DNA from: Mucilaginibacter straminoryzae
GTDB lineage: Bacteria; Bacteroidota; Bacteroidia; Sphingobacteriales; Sphingobacteriaceae
Assembly: GCF_022953055.1 (NCBI RefSeq)
Contig: NZ_JALJEJ010000002.1
Coordinates: 310,001 to 374,000, forward strand
Direction: 5' to 3'
DNA length: 64,000 nt
Of this stretch, positions 34,584 through 42,414 are shown one piece after another. Below the pieces are notes generated by a model. That model worked only from the letters and a program-made list of their open reading frames with translations, was not told where the DNA came from and searched no databases. Positions within the stretch are counted from its first letter, which is position 1; each line of letters begins with the position of its first letter. The position numbers were made by a program, and so were the translations under genes.

Positions 34584-37500
34584 TTAAATATTCTTATCGT
34601 ACAACCATACGCGCAGCAGCGATATCAGCTGGTCTACGTCTACCGGTTTGGAAATATAGTCAGAAGCACCCGCTTTAATACATTTTTCACGGTCGCCCAT
34701 CATGGCTTTGGCGGTTACCGCAATCACCGGCAGGTTTTTAAACTTCTTGTTTTGCCGTATACGCTGCGTACTTTCGTAACCATCCATCTCTGGCATCATC
34801 ATGTCCATCAGCACGATATCCGTTTCCGGATGCTGCTCCAGTTGTTGCAGCGCTTCGCGGCCATCAATTGCCGAAATTACATTCATTTTATGCTTTTCCA
34901 AAGCCTTGGTTAGCGAGAAGATGTTGCGTACGTCATCATCGGCGATCAGCACGGTCTTATCTTTCAGAATCTCGTTGAGCGGTGTTGCCAGCGGAAGTAC
35001 AGGTTTAGCCTGCCCGCCCTGCTTGTTCTCTTCTATCAGGTGCAGAAACAAAGCGACTTCATCCAGGATGCGCTGATAGGAATGCGCCGTTTTTACGACG
35101 ATAGAATCTGCGTACTGTTTGATGCGGCCTTCTTCTGCCGATGACAGGTTTTTACCGGTAAAGACAATGATCGGCAGGTTTTCCAAGCCCTGGTTTTGTT
35201 TCACAATTTCCAGGGTTTCATAGGCGTTCTTATCAGGGATGCCCATATCCAGGATCACACAATCCACCTCTTTGTTCTTCAGCATATCCACCCCTTCCGG
35301 CAAACTGCTGGACACTGCCGAAGAAACGTTGAACGTTTGCAGGAAATAAGCCAATGCCTGCGCGTGCTTAGGGTTTTCCTCAACGATCAGCACTTTCTTA
35401 GGATTGCGGCTAAGAGCATCTTCTAATTTGGCGAAGATATCTTTCATCTGTTCTACCGCCACCGGCTTATTGATGAAATCTACCGCGCCGCGCAAACGGC
35501 TTTCTTTCTTAGCCTCCATTGAAGACATAATGTGTACGGGAATATGCCGCGTAGCCGGATTGCTTTTCAGCTCTTCCATTACCTCCCAGCCGTCTTTTAC
35601 AGGCAGTTGCAAATCGAGCAGAATAGCCAGCGGACGGTATTTCTGGGCCAGTTCGAGCCCAAGGTCGCCGCGAACAGCTACCACACCTTTGTAGCCGCGC
35701 TGGTGCGTAAAGTTCAGCAGCGCTTTGGCAAACGGGGTATCATCTTCTACGATAAGGATCACCTTATCATCAGCTGAAATATTTGCCCGATCGTCCTCCA
35801 CATCTTTAGGAATTACCGGGGCAATATGTCTTACCCTTTCTTCCTGGCTCTCTTCTGCCTGCTGTGTTACAGGTTCTTTCTCTGGTTGCGGTAACGGAAT
35901 AGCAACCTCCCTGTTTTTGGGGATGTACACCATAAAATTACTGCCTTTTCCCGGCTCGCTTTCCAGTCGAATGTCGCCGCCGAGCAACCTGCTCAACTCG
36001 CGGCTGATTGAAAGTCCTAACCCGGTTCCGCCGTATTTACGTTTAGTAGAACCGTCGGCTTGTTTAAAGGCTTCAAACACCAGCTCCTGTTTATCTTTCG
36101 GGATACCTACACCGGTATCTTTTACCGAGAACTTAATGAATGACGGATCTATTTCAGACTCGCTGATTCTTAGTTGAACCGAGCCCTCTGTCGTAAACTT
36201 TAACGCATTGCTCAGCAGATTTTTAATGATCTGTTCCAGGCGCATCTTATCCGTCTCGATTGTTTCACCCTGCTTATAGTTGTTCTGGATCACCAGTTCT
36301 ATCTGCTTCTCGCGGGCAATCGGGCTGAACAGCGAACGCATATCATTTTCAATCTCCGCCAAACCGATGTGCTCATATTCCAGATCCATCTTACCGGCTT
36401 CAATCTTTGAAAGATCCAACAGCTCGTCAATCAGGTCAAGCAACCCATTTCCCGAATTCAGGATCACTTTAGCAGATTCTACCTGCTCGTCAGATAAGTT
36501 CTTTTCGTTATTCTCATACAGGTATCGCGAAAGCAGCAAAATAGAGTTCAGCGGCGTACGCAACTCGTGCGACATGTTCGCCATAAACTCTGATTTATAG
36601 CGGGTACTTTGCTCCAACTCTTCGGCTTTACGTTGAATCTCGCTGTTCCGTTCGTTAATGATCCGGTTGCGTTCTTCCAGCTCCTGGTTAGTTTGCTGCA
36701 ATTCTTCCTGCTGCACGCGCAGTTCCTCTTCAGAGGTTTGCAAACGCTGGGTATGTGCTTCCAGTTCTGTATTCAGGTTTTCCAGCTCGCTGTGCTGCGC
36801 TTGCAGTTCCTCGGCTTGTGATTGTGTTTCTTCCAGCAGTTCCTGTAACCTGCGGCGGTTTTCTGCACTTTGCAAGGCGATACCGATATTGCCGGAAACG
36901 GTATTCAGAAAATCAAACTTACGCTGGGCATAAACATTCAACGTTGCCAGTTCCAGAACGCCACGCACCGAGCGATCATGAAAAATGGGAACGGCGATCA
37001 CATTCTTAGGTTTTAAGCCACCAGAAGCATAATTAACCGAAATATAATCCGGGTCGATATCCGTAAGCGTGATCAGTTTGCCGGTTAAAGCCGCCTGACC
37101 GAGGATACCTTCGCCAACAGCAATCTCTTTCCGCGCATCCGGAGAAAGCGCATAACCTGCCTGCAGATATAGTCTATCCTTATCGCAGATGTAAAGCGCG
37201 CCTACATGGCTCTTGGTATATTCAGCAATAAAATCCAGAATATCCGCAGCGAGTGCTGGGGTGTCCTTTTCACCCACCATGCGGTCATTTAATTGCGCGA
37301 TACCCGTTTGCAACCATTCATTATCTGATATTTTAGTGAACGAAGCTTGCAGTGATGCCGCCATACGGTTCAACGCTCCTCCTAAACTTCCTAAAACATC
37401 CTGCTCTGTTGCGGCAACGCGGGTTTCGTAATCGCCATTGGAGATTTTTTCGGCGATGCCTTGTATCACATGAATGCGATGGCTGGTTTCCTCGTCTTTT

Positions 37501-38150
37501 TCCTCCAATGCTTTCTGCAAACGCATCCGCTCATTAAAATCACTGGTTACCTTCAGATAAAAGAAGATGGATATGGCGAAAGAAAGGATAGCTGCAAAAA
37601 CGATAACAACCGGCGTAAAACTCGACATCTGATTCAAGCGTTCTGTCCGCTGTTTTAACAACGTCTGCTCTGCTCCCTCCATTGATGCGATAGAACGGCG
37701 CAGTTCGTCCATATATTCCTTGCCTTTGCGCAGATCTTCAACCGTTACTACACCTCCGGCACGTTTTTTATCAATGGTTTGCCTAAGAATACTCATCCGT
37801 TGCAACAAAATATCCTTTACGTGGCGTATATTTTCCTGCTGCACCAGATTATCCGGTGTAAGGTTCTGCACCTTGTTGGCCTCCGTCAGCGCCTTATTGT
37901 AAGCACCTTCGTAAGGCTGAAGAAATTCGTCGCGCTGGGTAAGCAAAAAGCCCCGCTGCCCGGTTTCGGCATCCTTCATGGTGGAAATGATGTTATCCAG
38001 CGAACGGACTACCTGGTGGCTGTGTTCTACCAGGTCACTGCTGGTAAGCAGGTTATTGATGCTTACGTAAGAAGCAATCGAACTGATGATGAGCAGCAGC
38101 AGCGATAAGCCGAATCCGATCTGCAGATTGCGGGTTACGTTTGTTTTCAT
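34584..38150 (-). CDS. CHASE3-HAMP-GAF hybrid histidine kinase with three receivers
   Basis: A 1188-residue membrane sensor. TM1 (about 11-30) and TM2 (about 182-200) flank a CHASE3-type helical domain (DAETGQRGFLLTQRDEFLQPY). A HAMP-like segment follows, then a GAF domain (about 285-430), and a long Glu/Gln-rich coiled coil (about 430-525). The kinase core has H-box EFMANMSHELRTPLNSILLL and ATP boxes NLLSNALKFTT, VKDTGVGIP and GTGLGLSISRELS. Three receivers follow (about 795-905, 925-1040, 1065-1185), each with a phosphorylatable Asp (LLDLQLP, ILDMGIP, LMDMMMP). It lies between a REC-kinase gene and a lone receiver, followed by cheR-cheB, forming one signalling operon. Confidence 0.93.
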   Translation of the reverse strand: MKTNVTRNLQIGFGLSLLLLIISSIASYVSINNLLTSSDLVEHSHQVVRSLDNIISTMKDAETGQRGFLLTQRDEFLQPYEGAYNKALTEANKVQNLTPDNLVQQENIRHVKDILLQRMSILRQTIDKKRAGGVVTVEDLRKGKEYMDELRRSIASMEGAEQTLLKQRTERLNQMSSFTPVVIVFAAILSFAISIFFYLKVTSDFNERMRLQKALEEKDEETSHRIHVIQGIAEKISNGDYETRVAATEQDVLGSLGGALNRMAASLQASFTKISDNEWLQTGIAQLNDRMVGEKDTPALAADILDFIAEYTKSHVGALYICDKDRLYLQAGYALSPDARKEIAVGEGILGQAALTGKLITLTDIDPDYISVNYASGGLKPKNVIAVPIFHDRSVRGVLELATLNVYAQRKFDFLNTVSGNIGIALQSAENRRRLQELLEETQSQAEELQAQHSELENLNTELEAHTQRLQTSEEELRVQQEELQQTNQELEERNRIINERNSEIQRKAEELEQSTRYKSEFMANMSHELRTPLNSILLLSRYLYENNEKNLSDEQVESAKVILNSGNGLLDLIDELLDLSKIEAGKMDLEYEHIGLAEIENDMRSLFSPIAREKQIELVIQNNYKQGETIETDKMRLEQIIKNLLSNALKFTTEGSVQLRISESEIDPSFIKFSVKDTGVGIPKDKQELVFEAFKQADGSTKRKYGGTGLGLSISRELSRLLGGDIRLESEPGKGSNFMVYIPKNREVAIPLPQPEKEPVTQQAEESQEERVRHIAPVIPKDVEDDRANISADDKVILIVEDDTPFAKALLNFTHQRGYKGVVAVRGDLGLELAQKYRPLAILLDLQLPVKDGWEVMEELKSNPATRHIPVHIMSSMEAKKESRLRGAVDFINKPVAVEQMKDIFAKLEDALSRNPKKVLIVEENPKHAQALAYFLQTFNVSSAVSSSLPEGVDMLKNKEVDCVILDMGIPDKNAYETLEIVKQNQGLENLPIIVFTGKNLSSAEEGRIKQYADSIVVKTAHSYQRILDEVALFLHLIEENKQGGQAKPVLPLATPLNEILKDKTVLIADDDVRNIFSLTKALEKHKMNVISAIDGREALQQLEQHPETDIVLMDMMMPEMDGYESTQRIRQNKKFKNLPVIAVTAKAMMGDREKCIKAGASDYISKPVDVDQLISLLRVWLYDKNI

Positions 38151-38174
38151 TAATGATATGATGTAAGTAGGTTG

Positions 38175-39296
38175 TTAAACAGTCTTTTTAGTAACAGGTA
38201 TGGTAAAGTAGAAGGTAGATCCCTGCCCCTCTACACTTTGTACCCCAAAATTACCACCGTGGCGCTTGATAATTTCGGCGCAGATATATAGGCCCATGCC
38301 CAACCCCTGGAATCTGTTGGACGACTCTTCGACGCGGTAAAACTTATCAAAAAGTTGTTGTTGTTTTTCCTTGGGGATGCCTATACCCTTGTCACGCACA
38401 CCTACCGTTACCTTATTGGGGCTTGGCGTGGTCACCTCCACAAAAACATCGTTCGAGTTTGGCGAATACTTAATAGCGTTCGTCAGGTAATTCAGTACCA
38501 CTTGTTCCAGCCGCATTTGGTCGCCGTTGATCCGTACGTTCGCCCTACCTGTTTTAATAATATTTTTACCGGGGTAAGATTGCTTGATGATATCTATCGC
38601 GCTTTCGATAAACGGCTCGAAATCAAAATCTTTAAAATGATACTCCAGTTTCCCCGATACAATTTTTGAGGTATTGAGCAAGTCTGCCACCAACTGGTTC
38701 AGTTTGTTCAATTGCGTTTTTGTACGGTCGAGGTACATTCGTATGCCGTCTTTATTATCCTTCTCAAACGCTTTCTCGGCAAGTTGTAAATAGCCTTTTA
38801 CAGAAGTAAGGGGTGTATTTAATTCGTGGCTGGCAATGCTGATGAATTCGTCCTTTTTACTTTCAGCTTCTTTACGGTATTCTATCTCTTCAAGTAAGGC
38901 TTGTTGAATACGGTTCAGTTCATCGGTCTGTTCGTATAGGCGGATGAACGTACGGATCTTCAGTACCAATATATCCGGATCAATTGGCTTAACCAGGTAA
39001 TCCCGGCCACCAGAAAGGTAGCCTTTACTGATAAATTGTTTATTGATCTTTACCGCGGAAAGGAAAATGATGGGAATATCTTTGGTTTTGCTGTAACCCA
39101 CTATCGCTTCGGCAACCTCAAAGCCATCCATACCGGGCATCTGCACATCCAGAATGATTAACTTGTACGGATATTTGAGCACCTTGCGCAGCGCTTCCTC
39201 GCCAGACAGGGCCGTATCTACACTAAAATTATGTGTCTCTAATATCTTTTTTAGCGCAATAAGATTTTCAGACTTATCGTCGACAATCAGTATCAT
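38175..39296 (-). CDS. Receiver-histidine kinase protein (REC-HisKA-HATPase)
   Basis: 373 residues with a receiver at the N-terminus (D50 in LIILDVQMPGMDG), a short linker helix and a kinase core: H157 in ISIASHELNTPLTSVKGY, N-box NYLTNAIKYSP, VRDKGIGIP and GLGMGLYICAEII. There is no membrane segment. Such inverted hybrids take phosphate from another kinase and then act as kinases themselves. As the first gene of the minus-strand signalling operon, 24 bp before the CHASE3 hybrid kinase, it may relay or integrate that kinase's signal. Confidence 0.92.
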   Translation of the reverse strand: MILIVDDKSENLIALKKILETHNFSVDTALSGEEALRKVLKYPYKLIILDVQMPGMDGFEVAEAIVGYSKTKDIPIIFLSAVKINKQFISKGYLSGGRDYLVKPIDPDILVLKIRTFIRLYEQTDELNRIQQALLEEIEYRKEAESKKDEFISIASHELNTPLTSVKGYLQLAEKAFEKDNKDGIRMYLDRTKTQLNKLNQLVADLLNTSKIVSGKLEYHFKDFDFEPFIESAIDIIKQSYPGKNIIKTGRANVRINGDQMRLEQVVLNYLTNAIKYSPNSNDVFVEVTTPSPNKVTVGVRDKGIGIPKEKQQQLFDKFYRVEESSNRFQGLGMGLYICAEIIKRHGGNFGVQSVEGQGSTFYFTIPVTKKTV

Positions 39297-39460
39297 GTAA
39301 TTACAAAAGGTAGATAAAGGCGTAAATATATATCACTCCTGGTTGTTAATCAAACGCTTGTAAACTTAAATTAAGTGTTATTGTTGTTAAATGCTGGCTG
39401 CCCTGACCTTTTTAGGCCAAAAATAGTGAACGCAACACTGGTAAGGGAACGGGTATTTTA

Positions 39461-39468
39461 TAGCTTTG
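39461..39468 (+). promoter_or_regulatory. TAnnTTTG box before moaC
   Basis: TAGCTTTG matches the -7 consensus and ends 12 bp before the ATG at 39481. This argues against the upstream TTG (39466) as the start, because that codon lies inside the box. Confidence 0.5.
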
Positions 39469-39480
39469 TTTGCACAAGGG

Positions 39481-39960
39481 ATGAAAAATTTTTCACACAT
39501 AGACGATGACAGCAATCAACCGCGTATGGTTGACGTTAGTGATAAAGCAGTTACCAGGCGAACAGCCATAGCAACCGCTATCATTAGCCTTGGCAAACAG
39601 GTGATGCTGGGGCTGAAACAAGGTGAGCTGCATACTAAAAAAGGCCCGGTATTTCAAACGGCCATTATTGCCGGAACCATGGCGGTGAAGAAAACTGCGG
39701 AACTGATCCCGTTCTGCCACCCCCTGCCTACGGAAGCCATAAAGATCACCATCGACACGAATGACGCTTTTGAAGCCGTAGTTACATGTGAAGTAACGGT
39801 GACAGGTAAAACTGGTGTGGAAATGGAAGCGCTAACTGGTGCCAGCGTAGCTGCCCTAACGATCTATGATATGTGTAAAGCGGTATCGCAGGAGATGGTA
39901 ATACGCGAAACAAAGCTGATAAAAAAGACGGGAGGAAAAAGTGACTACACAGCCGGATAA
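39481..39960 (+). CDS. moaC: Cyclic pyranopterin monophosphate synthase MoaC
   Basis: 159 residues from the ATG at 39481 (MKNFSHIDDDSNQPRMVDVS). MoaC converts 3',8-cyclo-7,8-dihydro-GTP to cyclic pyranopterin monophosphate in molybdenum cofactor synthesis. Family hallmarks are MVDVSDKAVTRRTAIA, the active-site region IPFCHPLPTEAIKI and the C-terminal TGASVAALTIYDMCKAV. Its 3' end overlaps the MobA-like gene by 20 bp. Other moa genes are not in the window, so this is one small piece of the pathway. Confidence 0.95.
   Translation: MKNFSHIDDDSNQPRMVDVSDKAVTRRTAIATAIISLGKQVMLGLKQGELHTKKGPVFQTAIIAGTMAVKKTAELIPFCHPLPTEAIKITIDTNDAFEAVVTCEVTVTGKTGVEMEALTGASVAALTIYDMCKAVSQEMVIRETKLIKKTGGKSDYTAG
39930..39943 (+). 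promoter_or_regulatory. Shine-Dalgarno-like GGAGG before the GTG start of the MobA-like gene
   Basis: The sequence at 39930-39943 (GGGAGGAAAAAGTG) places GGAGG at about 5 bp from the GTG. Strong Shine-Dalgarno sequences are rare in this phylum. This one lies inside the moaC coding end and supports the GTG start at 39941. Confidence 0.5.
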
Positions 39961-41059
39961 ACATCAAAAACACGCTGCCCTGAAACGACCTGCTCTGGGT
40001 GATTTCGGGCGAAATGAAATCGGCATTCTCGGTGCCCCATGTGGGCTGATCAGGGAACTGGCCCAGCAATGGTGCGCGGTACTGGGTGAGCAGTGGAAGG
40101 TTTCTTTTGTTGATGCTGACCATCACGAGGAAGCGCAGCTTTGGCGGGGAGCAGATTTGATTTATACGGATAAGATCAGCTTCGGGAGGATTGACTTCAA
40201 GCAAGAGCACAAACCGTTCCGTAATCGTGTGCTTTTTAACGATCAGGACTTGATCCTGATCAACGGCAATCATTTCAAGGCGCAAAAGCAGATCGCGATC
40301 ATTCATCCGGCTAAATCGCTGGAGAAAAAGCTGGAGAAGCTGACCGACGTACAACTGATCCTGCTGGCAGACGGCGTTACGGAAGTTCCTGCTTTTTTAA
40401 ATCACCTGGCAGACGTACCGGTACTGAAACTGGAGCAACAGGCAGAAATTCTGCAATTCCTGCAAACACAGCTTACCGCTGCCATCCCCCCCATACACGG
40501 GCTTGTACTGGCTGGCGGGAAAAGCATACGTATGCAAACCGATAAAGGAAGTATAGCCTACCACGGGCAAAACCAGCGTATACATACTCATCACCTGCTT
40601 GCGGAATTTTGCGATGAAGTTTCCCTGTCCGGTGCAGAAGAAGAAGGATTGCCAACCATTCCGGACACTTTTATAGGGTTAGGTCCTTTTGGGGGCATTT
40701 TATCAGCCATGCAAAAGAATCCCAATGCAGCCTGGTTAACGCTCGCTTGCGATCTACCCTATTTAACTTCAGCCACCTTACAGTATCTGGTGGGAAGGCG
40801 TAATCCTTCTAAACTGGCAACCGCTTTCCTGGACAGTGATGCACAATTCCCGGAGCCGCTAATCACCATTTGGGAACCATGCGCCTACCCGGTAATGCTG
40901 CAGTTTCTGTCGCAAGGCTATTCTTGTCCGCGAAAGGTGCTGATCAACAGTGACATTGAATTACTACATGCACCGGATGTAAAAGAGTTCAGGAATGTAA
41001 ACCGCCCCGAAGAGCGTGACGAAGCATTGAGGTTTTTTAAGGGAGAGGCTTCTGCTTAA
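39941..41059 (+). CDS. MobB-like/MobA fusion protein, molybdenum cofactor nucleotidyltransferase
   Basis: 372 residues from a GTG. The C-terminal part (about 183-372) is a MobA nucleotidyltransferase: HGLVLAGGKSIRMQTDKG is the GTP-binding signature, with GLGPFGGILSAMQ and LACDLPYLTSATL. MobA attaches GMP to molybdopterin. The first 180 residues resemble MobB in order (GILGAPCGLIRELAQQW at the P-loop position, DLILINGNHFKAQKQIAII like the MobB DLVLVEGFK region). However, the GKT/S of the P-loop is absent, so the domain is probably not a GTPase. It overlaps moaC by 20 bp. Codon usage and context give no sign of transfer. Confidence 0.82.
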   Translation: MTTQPDKHQKHAALKRPALGDFGRNEIGILGAPCGLIRELAQQWCAVLGEQWKVSFVDADHHEEAQLWRGADLIYTDKISFGRIDFKQEHKPFRNRVLFNDQDLILINGNHFKAQKQIAIIHPAKSLEKKLEKLTDVQLILLADGVTEVPAFLNHLADVPVLKLEQQAEILQFLQTQLTAAIPPIHGLVLAGGKSIRMQTDKGSIAYHGQNQRIHTHHLLAEFCDEVSLSGAEEEGLPTIPDTFIGLGPFGGILSAMQKNPNAAWLTLACDLPYLTSATLQYLVGRRNPSKLATAFLDSDAQFPEPLITIWEPCAYPVMLQFLSQGYSCPRKVLINSDIELLHAPDVKEFRNVNRPEERDEALRFFKGEASA

Positions 41060-41237
41060 CCGTTCTGGCCTTAGTATAATATGTATAAAACGCGGAAGAG
41101 ATTTCCCTGTTAAACTAATTTCCCAATTGCAGCATCTGTTTGCTCATCGCCATCGTTCTTTTTATTTACCTTGTATCAACTCATAACAAATAAAATTCTG
41201 TTTGCACCTGCTTTTTTCTAAAAAATAAAATTTTGTA

Positions 41238-41267
41238 TTGACATTCTGATTTTTACTTGTACATTTA
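41238..41267 (+). promoter_or_regulatory. Promoter of the pheA leader transcript
   Basis: TTG at 41238-41240 and TACATTTA at 41260-41267 (one change from TAnnTTTG) are 19 bp apart, within the usual Bacteroidota -33/-7 spacing. Transcription would start near 41274, about 11 bp before the leader ATG. Confidence 0.55.
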
Positions 41268-41284
41268 CCATCGTAAACACAACA

Positions 41285-41350
41285 ATGAAATACACAGGTG
41301 CATATTATTTTGGTTTTTACTTTTACTTTACCAGTAAGAGCCGGGACTGA
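41285..41350 (+). CDS. Tyr/Phe-rich leader peptide of the pheA attenuator
   Basis: ATG at 41285 to TGA at 41348-41350 encodes 21 residues, of which 5 are Tyr and 4 are Phe. They are concentrated in YYFGFYFYF (codons at 41303-41329). The stop codon lies on the segment that can pair with the terminator's 5' arm. Ribosome progress over these aromatic codons would therefore decide the RNA fold. The peptide itself has no expected function. The aromatic clustering directly before a prephenate dehydratase gene is very unlikely by chance. Confidence 0.85.
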   Translation: MKYTGAYYFGFYFYFTSKSRD

Positions 41351-41415
41351 TATGCCATAAAGACATACAACAAAAAGCAAAAAGTCCCGGCCCAACAGCC
41401 GGGACTTTTTGCTTT
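41340..41415 (+). promoter_or_regulatory. Ribosome-mediated transcription attenuator (antiterminator/terminator pair)
   Basis: GCCGGGACT occurs twice, at 41340-41348 (end of the leader peptide) and at 41398-41406 (3' terminator arm). Both are complementary to AGTCCCGGC at 41383-41391. If the ribosome stalls at the Tyr/Phe codons, the first copy is free and pairs with the middle segment (antiterminator). If it reaches the stop codon, the first copy is covered and the terminator forms. This predicts expression when Phe or Tyr is scarce. Confidence 0.85.
41374..41415 (+). terminator. Attenuator terminator hairpin upstream of pheA
   Basis: Perfect 18-bp arms at 41374-41391 and 41398-41415 (core AAAAAGTCCCGGC / GCCGGGACTTTTT) with a 6-base loop. 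The T run is contained in the 3' arm. It ends 9 bp before the pheA ATG. Confidence 0.9.
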
Positions 41416-41424
41416 AACAGCATT

Positions 41425-42276
41425 ATGGAAACGCAAAAACCAAGAGTAGCTATTCAGGGAATCAGGGCCTCCTTTCATGAGGAAGCCGCCTTCAGATTTT
41501 TCGGCAATGACATTACTACTGTAGAATGTACTTCTTTTAAGCAAACATTTGAGAAGCTAAAAGCCGGTGAAGCCGATTACCTGGTGATGGCTATTGAAAA
41601 TAACATTGCGGGCAGCATTCTGCCGAACTATAACCTGCTGTTAAGCTATAACTTTCCGGTAGTGGGCGAGGTGTACGTGCCTATTCAATTGCACCTGATG
41701 GGCTTACCCGGCGTTGCGTTTGAACAGATCACCACCGTAACCTCGCACCCGATGGCCATACGCCAGTGTGATGATTTCTTTAATGATCATCCAAACCTGA
41801 AAGTAGTGGAAAGCAGCGATACTGCCGCTTGTGCTAAACGTATCCGCGATGAGCAACTGACCGATACCGTTGCCATTGCCAATAACCTGGCCGCCCGGAT
41901 CTATGACCTGCAAATTTTGGAACGCCGCATCGAGTCTAACAAAAAGAATTTTACCCGTTTCCTGATCATGACAACCCAGGAGAATGTACAAAAAACGGCG
42001 GCTGACAAGGCTTCACTATGCTTCGAAGTTCGGAATGAAGCAGGGGCACTGTTCAAGGTGCTGGAGGTTTTCAAAGAAGAAAATATCAATATGAGCAAGA
42101 TCCAGTCGATGCCGGTACTGGGCAAGCGCGACGAGTATAAGTTTTATGTAGACGTGGAGTGGGAAGCTCAGGGAAATTATGATCGCGCCCTGAGAGGAAT
42201 CCTTAAATTCACGCACAATTTTAACATCCTGGGCGAGTATAAAAGGTATGAAGAGGAGGAGTCCGAAAGTCGGTAA
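41425..42276 (+). CDS. pheA: Prephenate dehydratase with ACT domain
   Basis: A 283-residue enzyme converting prephenate to phenylpyruvate for phenylalanine synthesis. The catalytic periplasmic-binding-protein-like domain covers about 1-185, with RVAIQGIRASFHEEAAFRFF, AIENNIAGSILPNYNLL and NKKNFTRFLIM. The C-terminal ACT domain (about 200-275, EAGALFKVLEVFKEENINMS) mediates Phe feedback. There is no chorismate mutase here; that activity is fused to the DAHP synthase next in the operon. Expression is under the leader-peptide attenuator immediately upstream. Confidence 0.95.
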   Translation: METQKPRVAIQGIRASFHEEAAFRFFGNDITTVECTSFKQTFEKLKAGEADYLVMAIENNIAGSILPNYNLLLSYNFPVVGEVYVPIQLHLMGLPGVAFEQITTVTSHPMAIRQCDDFFNDHPNLKVVESSDTAACAKRIRDEQLTDTVAIANNLAARIYDLQILERRIESNKKNFTRFLIMTTQENVQKTAADKASLCFEVRNEAGALFKVLEVFKEENINMSKIQSMPVLGKRDEYKFYVDVEWEAQGNYDRALRGILKFTHNFNILGEYKRYEEEESESR

Positions 42277-42365
42277 GTCCGGAAAAGTCAGCGAAGCAAT
42301 AAACATAAATTAAACAGATAAAACATTCAATAATCCAACAAACAAACTTTCGGACTTTCGGACTC
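42259..42365. repeat. Inverted repeat between pheA and the DAHP synthase gene
   Basis: The arm at 42259-42273 (GAGTCCGAAAGTCGG) pairs with 42351-42365 (CGGACTTTCGGACTC) with one mismatch. It is embedded in CGGACT/AGTCCG simple repeats. The left arm lies at the very end of pheA. No T run follows, so it is not a typical terminator. Confidence 0.5.
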
Positions 42366-42414
42366 ACGGTCTTACGGACTGTAAATTCAAATTCCGAGTA
42401 ACAACCAAAATAGT

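Noticed and set aside
39297..39480. Molybdenum cofactor riboswitch before moaC
   Set aside because: The 184-bp leader shows no convincing Moco riboswitch motif, and the apparent promoter lies only 12 bp before the ATG.
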